A stretch of 64,000 bases of DNA, taken from the NCBI RefSeq assembly GCF_004886325.1, contig NZ_QXFN01000002.1, positions 682,001 through 746,000 of the forward strand, read 5' to 3'. Origin of the DNA: Cellulomonas telluris (GTDB lineage: Bacteria > Actinomycetota > Actinomycetes > Actinomycetales > Cellulomonadaceae). Below are positions 10,230 through 19,877 of the stretch, one piece after another (the stretch's first letter is position 1; each line of letters starts with the position of its first letter). Below the pieces are notes generated by a model. It made no database searches and had not been told where the DNA came from. It saw nothing but the letters and a program-made list of their open reading frames with translations. Made by a program: the position numbers and the translations under genes.

Positions 10230-11315
10230 ATGACGCGCCCCCGCACCCCGACCGAGCGCACCGTGGTGCGCCCGGCGGCCGGGGCGGGTGAGGCGCACCG
10301 GAACGCCGCGGCGGCCGCGCCGGACCCGCGGCCCGAGCGGCGGTGGGCACCGGGCCTCGCGGGGCTCGTCGCCCGCGGGCAGGCCCTCCTCGCGTGGTGG
10401 AACCACACGCGCCCCGCGCGCGCCAACGCCCGCTTCGGCCGGGCGGGCGGCGGGGTCCTCACGGGTGGGATCGCGTACGCGGCGCTGTTCTCGATCTTCG
10501 CCGGCCTGACGATCGGCTGGACGGTCTTCACGGCCGTCCTCGGCCGCAACGACTCGCTGCGGTCGACGGTGCTCTCGACGGTCGACGCCTCCCTGCCCGG
10601 TCTGGTGGACACGGGCGGGGGCGGCCTGCTGAAGCCCTCCCAGCTGCAGCTGTCGACGGGGCTGTCCTGGGCCGGGCTCGTCGCGACCGGTGTGCTCGTG
10701 TTCACCGGCATCCGCGCCATCGCGGCGCTGCGGACGGCCGTGCGGGCGATGTTCGGCGTGCACCCGGCCGAGAACGTGGTGCTGGGCAAGCTGCGCGAGC
10801 TCGGCGGGTTCGTCGGCATCGGGCTCGCGGTGCTGCTGTCCGCGGTGGTCACGCTCGGCGTCACCACCGCCGCGGACTGGCTGCTGGACGTCGTGGGCTG
10901 GGACGAGGGCTCCGGCTTCGTCGTGCGCGCGCTGGGCATCGCCGTGGCGTTCCTCGTCGACGCCGCGCTCTTCGTCATGCTCGTGCGCGTGCTCGCCGGC
11001 CAGGCGCCGCCGCGGCGCGACCTGCTCGGCGGTGCGGCGATCGCCGCGACGGGCCTCGGGGTGGTGCGCGTCCTGGGCACCTCCATCGTGTCGGGGTCGG
11101 TGCAGGAGGACCCCGTGCTGGCGTCGTTCGCCGCGATCGTCGTGCTGCTGCTGTGGGTCAACCTCATCGCGCGCATCGTGCTGCTCGCGGCGGCGTGGAC
11201 CGCCGACCCGCCGTACGTCGCGCCGGGCGAGGGTCAGGACGAGGACGACGCCGCGGCGTCGGCGGCCGCCGCGTCGGCGAGAGCGGCGAGCAGCTCGGGC
11301 AGCCGGGCGACGTAG
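10230..11315 (+). CDS. YihY/BrkB family inner-membrane protein
   Basis: 361 residues. After an Arg/Pro-rich cytoplasmic stretch come about six membrane helices, including GGVLTGGIAYAALFSIFAGL, GLVATGVLVFTGIRAIAAL and LASFAAIVVLLLWVNLIARIVL, matching the YihY/UPF0761 family. The older name RNase BN for this family is not supported. Function is unknown, probably transport or envelope related. The C-terminal tail is Ala/Ser-rich low complexity, and its last 82 bp overlap the convergent phosphotransferase gene. Confidence 0.85.
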   Translation: MTRPRTPTERTVVRPAAGAGEAHRNAAAAAPDPRPERRWAPGLAGLVARGQALLAWWNHTRPARANARFGRAGGGVLTGGIAYAALFSIFAGLTIGWTVFTAVLGRNDSLRSTVLSTVDASLPGLVDTGGGGLLKPSQLQLSTGLSWAGLVATGVLVFTGIRAIAALRTAVRAMFGVHPAENVVLGKLRELGGFVGIGLAVLLSAVVTLGVTTAADWLLDVVGWDEGSGFVVRALGIAVAFLVDAALFVMLVRVLAGQAPPRRDLLGGAAIAATGLGVVRVLGTSIVSGSVQEDPVLASFAAIVVLLLWVNLIARIVLLAAAWTADPPYVAPGEGQDEDDAAASAAAASARAASSSGSRAT

Positions 11316-12106
11316 GCCGCCAGTGCCGCGCGGGTGCGTGCGGGCTCACCGCTGCGGGCGAGGTTGAGCATGCCGGGGTCGCCGGCCTCCTGCCCCGCGG
11401 CGATGGCGTCGCTCGCGCCGGTCATGCGGACGACGACGTGCCGTGCGACGACCGCGGCGTCGTGGCGGGGCAGGTGGCGGCGTGACGCCTCCTCGCCGTA
11501 GGCGTCGACGAGCAGCCGCAACCGGCGCGCGCCCTCCGGGGCGCCGGCGTCGGTGTAGAACGGCACCCCGCTCCACGCGAGCATCGCCAGCTCGTCGAGC
11601 GGCACACCGGGGCCGGCGACGTCCCAGTCGACGACGCCCACGACGTCGTCCCCGCCGGGCGCCGCCACGAGCATGTTGTAGAGCGTCGCGTCGTGGTGGC
11701 ACACGATCTCGCCGGGGCGCAGGTCGCCCTCCTCGAACCGCCACCGGACGCGGCCGGGCCGGAAGTCGGCGACGGCGGCGTGGTAGCGGGCGAGCCAGGC
11801 CGCCGCGGAGGCGAGGCGCTGGTCCGTCACCTCCGCCAGGTCGACCGGCACACCGGGCAGGTAGGTCAGGACCTCCCGTCCGCCGTCGTCGACGCCCAGC
11901 GGCTCGGGCACGCCGTCGAGGCCGCGGGCGCGCACGTGCCGCAGCAGCGCGTGCACGGCGGGCGTCCAGGGGCCGGCCGGACGTCGGACGGTGTCGCCGA
12001 CGCGGACCGCGCCCCCGACGTTGCCCCCCGGCAGGCGGGTGCCGGCGGGTGCCGGGTCGGGGTCCCGGTACCGCGGCGGAGGGGGTGGGAACACGTCGGC
12101 GGGCAC
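11234..12106 (-). CDS. Aminoglycoside phosphotransferase (APH) family kinase
   Basis: About 290 residues of the APH/choline-kinase fold. The catalytic loop is VCHHDATLYNMLV (catalytic Asp and the downstream Asn), followed by the metal-binding VVDWDVAGPG. Such chromosomal members often phosphorylate small metabolites, so resistance should not be assumed. The start is uncertain: the GTG at 12106 lies inside the arm of a long hairpin that ends the sdh operon, and a GTG at 12094 is the alternative. The 3' end overlaps the convergent YihY gene by 82 bp, both coding low-complexity Ala/Ser there. Confidence 0.78.
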   Translation of the reverse strand: MPADVFPPPPPRYRDPDPAPAGTRLPGGNVGGAVRVGDTVRRPAGPWTPAVHALLRHVRARGLDGVPEPLGVDDGGREVLTYLPGVPVDLAEVTDQRLASAAAWLARYHAAVADFRPGRVRWRFEEGDLRPGEIVCHHDATLYNMLVAAPGGDDVVGVVDWDVAGPGVPLDELAMLAWSGVPFYTDAGAPEGARRLRLLVDAYGEEASRRHLPRHDAAVVARHVVVRMTGASDAIAAGQEAGDPGMLNLARSGEPARTRAALAAYVARLPELLAALADAAAADAAASSSS

Positions 12107-12138
12107 GCGCGATGCTCTCGCGCGTGCCCGCCGACGTG
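12092..12138 (-). terminator. Perfect 21-bp hairpin ending the sdh operon
   Basis: The arms 12092-12112 and 12118-12138 are perfectly complementary over 21 bp with a 5-nt loop (TGCTC). It lies 20 bp past the sdhB stop and reads TTCCC after the stem on the minus strand. The start codon of the next minus-strand gene is inside the stem, so it may also limit that gene's expression. Confidence 0.75.
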
Positions 12139-12157
12139 CGAGCGGAAAAGCGGTGCC

Positions 12158-12942
12158 TCAGAAGGCGCGCGTGATCATCGCGCGCTTGACCTCCTGGATC
12201 GCCTTCGTCACCTCGATGCCGCGGGGGCACGCCTCGGTGCAGTTGAAGGTCGTGCGGCAGCGCCACACGCCCTCCTTGTCGTTGAGGATCTCCAGGCGCT
12301 GCGCGCCGCCCTCGTCGCGGCTGTCGAAGATGAACCGGTGCGCGTTGACGATCGCGGCGGGGCCGAAGTACTGCCCGTCGGTCCAGAAGACCGGGCAGGA
12401 CGACGTGCAGGCGGCGCACAGGATGCACTTCGTCGTGTCGTCGAAGCGCTCGCGCTGCTGCGGCGACTGCAGGCGCTCCTTGGTCGGCTCGGTCCCCGTG
12501 GTGATGAGGAACGGCATGATCTCGCGGTAGGACGCGAAGAACGGCTCCATGTCGACCACGAGGTCCTTGACGACCGGCAGGCCCTTGATGGGCTCGACGA
12601 CGATCGGCTTGCTCGGGTCGAGGTCCTTGAGCAGCGTCTTGCACGCGAGGCGGTTGCGGCCGTTGATCCGCATGGCGTCCGACCCGCAGATGCCGTGCGC
12701 GCACGAGCGGCGGAACGTCAGGGAGCCGTCGTGCTCCCACTTGATCTTGTGCAGGGCGTCGAGGACGCGGTCCGTGCCGTGCACGGTGACGCGGAACTCG
12801 TCCCAGCGCGGCTCGGCCTCGAACGGCTCGCCGAAGGTCGGGATCGCGTCGTCCGACGGCAGGAAGCGCCGGATCTTCAGCGTGACCTCGAACGACGGGA
12901 CGGCACCGACCTCCGGTGCGGGTGCTTCTGCGGTGGCGGTCA

Positions 12943-12943
<1 letters not shown>
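12158..12943 (-). CDS. sdhB: Succinate dehydrogenase iron-sulfur subunit
   Basis: 261 residues. The plant-type ferredoxin domain has the 2Fe-2S ligands in CAHGICGSD and a further Cys in RLACKTLL. The C-terminal domain has CAACTSSCP and CTEACPRGI for the 4Fe-4S and 3Fe-4S clusters. It passes electrons from the SdhA flavin to the membrane quinone site. The start ATG shares one base with the sdhA stop (TGATG), so the two are translationally coupled. Confidence 0.96.
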
Positions 12944-14781
<1,838 letters not shown>

Positions 14782-14827
14782 CGAGGGCGATGCCTTCCTT
14801 GAGGAGTGGGCGACGGTGCCGGGCGCG

Positions 14828-15286
14828 TCAGCGCTCGCAGAACGACGGCAGCAGGTCCGTCGGGCTGTTCGGGGGGCACGGGTCGAACGTGAAGATGACG
14901 AGCGTGCCGAGCACGATCACCACGACGGTGGCGACGTACAGCAGGCTCTTGAGGACGATGCGCGTCGAGTCCTTCTCGGCGTAGTCGCTGATGATCGTGC
15001 GGACGCCGTTGGCGCCGTGGATCATCGCGAGCCAGAGCATGAGCAGGTCCCAGACCTGCCAGAACGGCGACGCCCACTTGCCGGCGACGAAGCCGAAGTC
15101 GATGGCGTTGATGCCCTCGCCCTGCACGAGGTTGACGAACAGGTGCCCGAAGATCAGCACGACCAGGATCACGCCGGACACGCGCATGAACAGCCACGCG
15201 ACCATCTCGGTGTTGCCGTGCGTGGAGCGCCGGGTGGGGCCGGGCCGCGAGGGGCGCGGGGCCTTGGGGTCCGCGATCGTCGTCAT
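14828..15286 (-). CDS. sdhD: Succinate dehydrogenase membrane anchor subunit
   Basis: 152 residues with three membrane helices (about 30-52, 78-98 and 115-137). The conserved His of the anchor is in [21 protein letters not shown], the heme- and quinone-site helix. It pairs with SdhC to hold the catalytic subunits. The ATG at 15286 follows the sdhC stop by 2 nt. The 46-bp gap to sdhA holds only that gene's ribosome site. Confidence 0.92.
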   Translation of the reverse strand: MTTIADPKAPRPSRPGPTRRSTHGNTEMVAWLFMRVSGVILVVLIFGHLFVNLVQGEGINAIDFGFVAGKWASPFWQVWDLLMLWLAMIHGANGVRTIISDYAEKDSTRIVLKSLLYVATVVVIVLGTLVIFTFDPCPPNSPTDLLPSFCER

Positions 15287-15288
15287 GG

Positions 15289-15687
15289 TCAGTGGCCTCC
15301 GAACACGTTCATGAGGTGACGGGGCAGGAAGCCGGCCATCGTCACGACGACCAGGCCCATGACGACCCAGAGCATCACGCGCTGGTACCGGGTCCCCTGC
15401 CACCAGAAGTCGACGAGGATGATCCGCAGGCCGTTGAACGCGTGGAACACGATCGCCAGCACCAGGCCGGCCTCGCCGAGCCCCATGATCGGGTTCTTGT
15501 ACGTGCCGATGACGTCGTTGTACGCCTCGGGGGAGACGCGCACGAGCGACGTGTCGAGCACGTGCACGAGCAGGAAGAAGAAGATCGCGAAGCCGGTGAC
15601 CCGGTGCGCGACCCACGACCACATGCCTTCGCGCCCGCGGTAGAGCGTTCCGGCCGGCCGCGCGGGCGCGGTGGGCGCAGTGGACAC
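15289..15687 (-). CDS. sdhC: Succinate dehydrogenase cytochrome b556 subunit
   Basis: 132 residues beginning MSTAPTAPARPAGTLYRGREGMWSW, with three membrane helices. The heme-ligand region is GFAIFFFLLVHVLDTSLVRV, and AFNGLRIILVDF is typical of the family. The GTG at 15687 has AGGAGG 7 nt upstream, which sets the start. It is the first gene of the operon, transcribed divergently from manC. Confidence 0.92.
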   Translation of the reverse strand: MSTAPTAPARPAGTLYRGREGMWSWVAHRVTGFAIFFFLLVHVLDTSLVRVSPEAYNDVIGTYKNPIMGLGEAGLVLAIVFHAFNGLRIILVDFWWQGTRYQRVMLWVVMGLVVVTMAGFLPRHLMNVFGGH

Positions 15688-15742
15688 GGTGGTGCCTCCT
15701 GGGGCGAGTCGGCGTGGACGGCGATGTCCGGGGGTGAGCCTC

Positions 15743-15748
15743 ACTGTA
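15743..15748 (-). promoter_or_regulatory. sdhC: Candidate -10 element of the sdh promoter
   Basis: On the minus strand this reads TACAGT, giving a leader of roughly 50 nt before sdhC. No clear -35 is present 16-18 bp above, which would suit an activator-dependent promoter. Confidence 0.35.
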
Positions 15749-15802
15749 ATGACCCGACCGCCCGCACACGCCGCCGTCACGGGACACCCGACCCCGCGCA
15801 CG

Positions 15803-15824
15803 GGACTTTGTGACCAAGTCCACA
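15803..15824. promoter_or_regulatory. CRP/GlxR- or Rex-like operator upstream of sdhCDAB
   Basis: TGTGA-CCAAGT-CCACA (15809-15824) matches nine of the ten defined bases of the CRP consensus TGTGA-N6-TCACA. The same stretch resembles the Rex site TTGTGA-N6-TCACAA. It is embedded in a second inverted repeat, GGACTT-N7-AAGTCC (15803-15821). It lies about 120 bp above sdhC. GlxR control of sdh is known in Corynebacterium; here it is inferred. Confidence 0.4.
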
Positions 15825-15903
15825 CACTGAGACGGTGGTAGCGGAGGCAGCCCGCGGAGGTCCGCCGCAGGGCGACCGCGCCCGGCGGCGGCGGCCGTCT
15901 CGG

Positions 15904-15909
15904 TACCGT
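15904..15909 (+). promoter_or_regulatory. manC: Candidate -10 of a leaderless manC transcript
   Basis: TACCGT ends 6 nt before the ATG at 15916. No ribosome site is seen. Confidence 0.5.
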
Positions 15910-15915
15910 TCGGGC

Positions 15916-17040
15916 ATGCCCAGCGCCGAGGCCACGTCGCCGATCCCCGACCTCCACGCCGTCGTTCCCGCGGGCGGCGCGGGCACCCGGCTGTGGCCGC
16001 TGAGCCGCGCGGGGCGGCCCAAGTTCCTGCTCGACCTCACGGGGAGCGGTCGCAGCCTCCTGCAGTCGACGGTCGACCGGCTGCTCCCGCTCGCGGGCCC
16101 CGGCCACGTGCTCGTCGTGACGGGGCAGCGGCACGCGGCGGCCGTCGCGGAGCAGCTGCCCGAGCTGGGGCCGGACGACGTGCTCGCCGAGCCGAGCCCG
16201 CGCGACTCGATGGCGGCCATCGGCCTGGCCGCCGCCGTGCTGCTCGAGCGGCACGGCCCCGACGTCGTCCTCGGCTCGTTCGCCGCCGACCACGTCATCT
16301 CCGGCACGGACGTGTTCGGGGCGACCGTGCGCGAGGCCGTCGAGGCGGCGCGCGCGGGCTACGTGGTGACCGTCGGCATCGAGGCGAGCGGGCCGTCGAC
16401 CGCCTTCGGGTACGTGCGGGCGGGCGACCCGCTCGGCGTGCCGGGGGCCCCCGGGGCGCGGCACGTGGACGGCTTCACGGAGAAGCCCGACGCCGCGACC
16501 GCGGCGGAGTACCTCGCGACGGGCCGGTACAGCTGGAACGCCGGCATGTTCGTCGTGCGCGCGGCCGTCCTGCTGGACCACCTCGCCGCGCAGCTGCCCG
16601 CGCTGCACGACGGGCTGCGCCGCATCGCGTCCGCCTGGGACGGGCCCGAGCGCGACGCGCGCCTGGCCGACACCTGGCCGACGCTGACGCGGATCGCCAT
16701 CGACCACGCCATCGCCGAGCCCGTCGCCGCGGCCGGGGGCGTGGCCGTGGTGCCCGGCGGGTTCGGGTGGGACGACGTCGGCGACTTCGCCTCCCTCGGG
16801 GCCCTGCTCGCCGACGGCACGGGCGACGCGACGCTCGGCGACCCGGCGGCGGTGCTGCGGCTGGACGCGCCCGGCAGCGTCGTCGTGGGCGGCGGACGCA
16901 CCGTGAGCGTCGTCGGCGTCCCGGACGCCGTCGTGGTGGACACGCCGGACGCGGTGCTCGTCACCACCCGCGCGCACGCGCAGCAGGTCAAGGGGGCGGT
17001 GGACGCCTGGCGCGAGCGGGGCCGCGAGGACCTGCTCTGA
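15916..17040 (+). CDS. manC: Mannose-1-phosphate guanylyltransferase
   Basis: 374 residues. The nucleotidyltransferase signature AVVPAGGAGTRLWPLSRAGRPKFLLDL (about 15-41) binds GTP, and ASPRDS-like EPSPRDSMAAIGLAA and GFTEKPDAATAAEYL are family landmarks. The enzyme makes GDP-mannose, the donor for lipid-linked mannose and wall glycans. It has no isomerase domain, so it is the short monofunctional form. The stop is 23 bp before the amidohydrolase start. Confidence 0.9.
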   Translation: MPSAEATSPIPDLHAVVPAGGAGTRLWPLSRAGRPKFLLDLTGSGRSLLQSTVDRLLPLAGPGHVLVVTGQRHAAAVAEQLPELGPDDVLAEPSPRDSMAAIGLAAAVLLERHGPDVVLGSFAADHVISGTDVFGATVREAVEAARAGYVVTVGIEASGPSTAFGYVRAGDPLGVPGAPGARHVDGFTEKPDAATAAEYLATGRYSWNAGMFVVRAAVLLDHLAAQLPALHDGLRRIASAWDGPERDARLADTWPTLTRIAIDHAIAEPVAAAGGVAVVPGGFGWDDVGDFASLGALLADGTGDATLGDPAAVLRLDAPGSVVVGGGRTVSVVGVPDAVVVDTPDAVLVTTRAHAQQVKGAVDAWRERGREDLL

Positions 17041-17050
17041 GGCGGGCGGT

Positions 17051-17056
17051 TACAGT
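17051..17056 (+). promoter_or_regulatory. Candidate -10 of a leaderless amidohydrolase transcript
   Basis: TACAGT ends 7 nt before the GTG at 17064. Confidence 0.5.
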
Positions 17057-17063
17057 CGAGGAC

Positions 17064-18430
17064 GTGCCCACCGCTCCCTCCGACCGTCCCCTGACGTCCG
17101 ACGCGCCCGCCACCGGGGAGCTCCGTCCGCCGGTGCCGGTGCCCGACGGCGACGGAGCGTCCCGGGCGCCGCGGGACGCGGTCGCGCCGCTGCGCTCGCT
17201 CGCGCCGGCCCCCGCCGACGGGGAGGCGGCCCGGCTCGCGGAGGTGGTCGCCGGCCTGCGGGACGAGCTCGTGCAGATCCGGCGCGACCTGCACGCGCAC
17301 CCGGAGCTGGCGCGGACGGAGGAGCGGACGACGCGGGTCGTCGCCGACCGGCTGCGCGCCGCGGGCCTCCACCCGCACCTGCTGCCCGGGTCCGGGCTGT
17401 GGTGCGACATCGGCCCGACGGTCAGCGCCCGCGGTGCCCGGCGGGTGGCGCTGCGCGCGGACCTCGACGCGCTGCCGGTGGCGGACACGTGCCACCTGCC
17501 GTGGGCCTCCGGCGTGCGCGGTGTGGCGCACGCGTGCGGACACGACGTGCACACCACCGCGGTGCTCGGTGCCGGGCTCGCGCTCGCGCAGGTCGCCGAC
17601 GGGCTCGCGGCGGGCGTGCGCCTGCTGTTCCAGCCCGCGGAGGAGGTGCAGCCGGGCGGGTCGCTCGACGTCATGGCGGCCGGGGGCCTGGACGGCGTGG
17701 AGCGCATCTTCGCGGTGCACTGCGACCCGAAGCTCGACGTGGGCCAGGTCGGGACGCGCATCGGCCCGATCACGTCCGCGTCCGACGAGGTGACGGTGAC
17801 GCTCACCGGCGACGGCGGGCACACGTCGCGCCCGCACCTGACCGGTGACGTCGTGTTCGCGCTCGGCCAGGTGATCACGCAGGTCCCCGCCGTGCTCGGC
17901 CGGCGTCTCGACCCGCGCTCCGGGGTCAACCTCACGTGGGGCGCGGTGCGCGCGGGCAGCGCCCACAACGCGATCCCGTCGAGCGGGACCGTCATGGGCA
18001 CCCTGCGCTGCCTCGACGTGCGGGCGTGGGAGCACGCGTCCCGCGTGCTGGAGGCGGCCGTGCACGACGTGGTCCGCCCCTTCGGGGTCGAGGTCGAGGT
18101 GAAGCACGCGCGCGGCGTGCCGCCCGTCGAGAACCGGGAGGGGGCGACCGCGGTGCTCGAGGCCGCGGCGCGCGACGTCCTGGGGCCGGAGTCGGTGCGC
18201 CTGACCGAGCAGTCGCTCGGCGGCGAGGACTTCGCGTGGTACCTGCAGAAGGTGCCGGGCGCGATGGCGCGGCTGGGCACGCGGACGCCGGGCGGCCACA
18301 CGTACGACATCCACCAGGGCGACCTGCGGGTGGACGAGCGGGCCGTCGAGGCGGGGGCGCTGCTGCTCGCGCGCACCGCGCAGCTCGCCGGACGCAGCAC
18401 GCCGACCCGGCCGAGCGCCGCAGGGAGTGA
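17064..18430 (+). CDS. M20-family amidohydrolase/aminoacylase; frame lacks its own stop codon
   Basis: The catalytic protein covers about residues 60-445 and has the M20D metal motifs HPELARTEERT, HACGHDVHTTAVLGAG, FQPAEEVQPGG and EQSLGGEDFAWYL. It resembles hippurate/IAA-amino acid hydrolases and the AmiA1/AmiB1 genes that neighbour deoD in M. tuberculosis; substrate unknown. The expected C-terminus is near LLLARTAQLAG. No stop follows in this frame until 19778, the end of the next gene. A TGA at 18428-18430 exists only in the neighbouring frame, so I end the entry there. A one-base frameshift near the 3' end, lost stop or sequence error is likely. Confidence 0.75.
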
Positions 18431-18499
18431 CGCGTGCCGCGGCGGCGGGCCTGGTCATACGTCCAGTCCTGCCGCATTCGGCACCGCCCGACGGGTGTC

Positions 18500-18530
18500 C
18501 GCAGGTTGCGAATTCATCACGGAACCTGCG
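18500..18530 (+). promoter_or_regulatory. Inverted repeat upstream of the nucleoside-binding lipoprotein
   Basis: CGCAGGTT (18500-18507) and AACCTGCG (18523-18530) flank a 15-nt, comparatively AT-rich centre. It could be the hydrolase terminator or an operator for the nucleoside operon. Confidence 0.35.
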
Positions 18531-18570
18531 CGGATACCCATCGGTAACAGGTCCGTGACCTCGCGGTGCC

Positions 18571-18576
18571 TAGGGT
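18571..18576 (+). promoter_or_regulatory. Candidate -10 of the nucleoside-uptake operon
   Basis: TAGGGT would start transcription about 100 nt before the lipoprotein gene. No clear -35 is visible. Confidence 0.35.
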
Positions 18577-18680
18577 CGTCGGTGAACTCCGTCGACAGCC
18601 GCACGCCGCGGCGGCGCCTCCCTGCCGCCCGCTCCGGCCCCTGCGACGGGACGTCACGACGACAACAGGAGATAACCGGC

Positions 18681-19778
18681 GTGAAGAAGATGATGCGAGC
18701 GGCCGCGCTCGGCGGTGCGGTCGTCCTGGCGCTGACCGCGTGCGGCAGCGCCCCCGAGGACACGCAGGAGACCGCGGGCGGCGACGAGACGGCGGCCGGC
18801 TCCGACTTCAAGGCCTGCATCGTCTCCGACGAGGGCGGCTTCGACGACAAGAGCTTCAACCAGCTGAGCTACGAGGGCGCCCGCAAGGCCGCCGACGAGC
18901 TGAGCGCCGAGTTCGCCGAGGTCCAGTCGGAGTCCGCCGCGGACTACCCCGCCAACCTCGAGAGCCTCGTCTCGGCGAGCTGCAACACGATCGTGTCCGT
19001 CGGCTTCGCGCTGTCCGCCGACACGGTCGAGTCCGCCAACGCGAACCCCGACCTGCACTACATCCTGGTCGACGACGCCGCGGACAACGACTTCGACGGC
19101 GAGAAGGACGCGGAGAACATCAAGCCGCTCCTCTACAACACGGCCGAGGCCGCGTTCCTCGCCGGCTACCTCGCCGCGGGCTACTCGGAGGTCGGCAAGG
19201 TCGGCACGTTCGGCGGCCAGCCGTACCCGACCGTCACCATCTTCATGGACGGCTTCAAGCAGGGCGTCGACCACTACAACGCCGAGAACGGCACGTCCGT
19301 GCAGGTCGTCGGGTACCAGGGCGGCGACCAGGGCTCGTTCACGGGCGGCTTCGCGGCCAACGACACCGCCAAGGAGGTCGCGGCCGGCATCATCGACCAG
19401 GGCGTCGACGTCCTGCTGCCCGTCGGCGGCCCGATCTACCAGTCCGCGCTCGACGCGATCGCCGACTCCGGGCGCGACATCGCGCTCATCGGCGCCGACG
19501 CCGACGTCTACGAGACGGACCCGGCCACGCAGCCGTACGTCCTCACCTCCATCCTGAAGAAGATGGACGTCTCGACCTACGAGGCCGTGCTCGCGTCGGC
19601 GGGCGACGACTGGGACGCCGAGGCGTACGTCGGCACGCTCGAGAACGGCGGCGTCGGCCTGGCCGAGCTGCACGACTTCGAGGACAAGGTCGACCCGGAG
19701 CTCTGGGCGGCCGTGCAGGAGCTGCAGACGCAGATCATCGACGGTGACGTCACCGTCACCTCCTACCTGGCCGAGTGA
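18681..19778 (+). CDS. BMP-family nucleoside-binding lipoprotein
   Basis: 365 residues from a GTG with AGGAGA upstream. MKKMMRAAALGGAVVLALTAC is a lipoprotein signal peptide with lipobox LTAC. The mature protein carries the BMP/PnrA landmarks DEGGFDDKSFNQLSYEGA, YILVDDA, FLAGYLAAGYSEVGKVGTFGG and VLLPVGGPIYQ. It is the substrate receptor of the ABC importer that follows, and purine or pyrimidine nucleosides are the expected ligands given the downstream salvage enzymes. The upstream hydrolase frame runs into it without a stop (see the composite entry). Confidence 0.93.
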   Translation: MKKMMRAAALGGAVVLALTACGSAPEDTQETAGGDETAAGSDFKACIVSDEGGFDDKSFNQLSYEGARKAADELSAEFAEVQSESAADYPANLESLVSASCNTIVSVGFALSADTVESANANPDLHYILVDDAADNDFDGEKDAENIKPLLYNTAEAAFLAGYLAAGYSEVGKVGTFGGQPYPTVTIFMDGFKQGVDHYNAENGTSVQVVGYQGGDQGSFTGGFAANDTAKEVAAGIIDQGVDVLLPVGGPIYQSALDAIADSGRDIALIGADADVYETDPATQPYVLTSILKKMDVSTYEAVLASAGDDWDAEAYVGTLENGGVGLAELHDFEDKVDPELWAAVQELQTQIIDGDVTVTSYLAE

Positions 19779-19801
19779 CCCCGCTCGCACGGTGACCGCC
19801 C

Positions 19802-19829
19802 CGGGGAGGCCGCAGCCGCGGCCTCCCCG
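19802..19829 (+). terminator. Hairpin between the lipoprotein and ABC ATPase genes
   Basis: CGGGGAGGCCGC and its exact complement form a 12-bp stem with a 4-nt loop. In an importer operon this placement usually lets the binding protein be made in excess over the membrane parts. Confidence 0.6.
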
Positions 19830-19877
19830 CGGCGCGTCGGCGTGCGGCCCTCCCACCCACCCGTCGAGGATCGGTAC

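Larger units (their letters stand above)
17064..19778 (+). other. Composite open frame: amidohydrolase joined to the BMP lipoprotein without a stop
   Basis: From the GTG at 17064 to the TGA at 19776-19778 there is no in-frame stop: 904 codons spanning the hydrolase, 250 bp that look intergenic, and the whole lipoprotein. An automatic gene caller may report this as one protein. Against a true fusion, the join contains a promoter-like TAGGGT, a ribosome site and a complete lipoprotein signal peptide. Confidence 0.6.

Noticed and set aside
11234-12106. APH gene as an aminoglycoside resistance determinant
   Set aside because: Only the general kinase motifs are visible; chromosomal members of this family usually act on other small molecules.
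16433-16462. A GGGGGCCCCC run in manC as a third copy of the AHDRAGAP repeat
   Set aside because: It shares only the palindromic GC core, lacks the CGCTCACGA half, and lies inside a conserved coding region.
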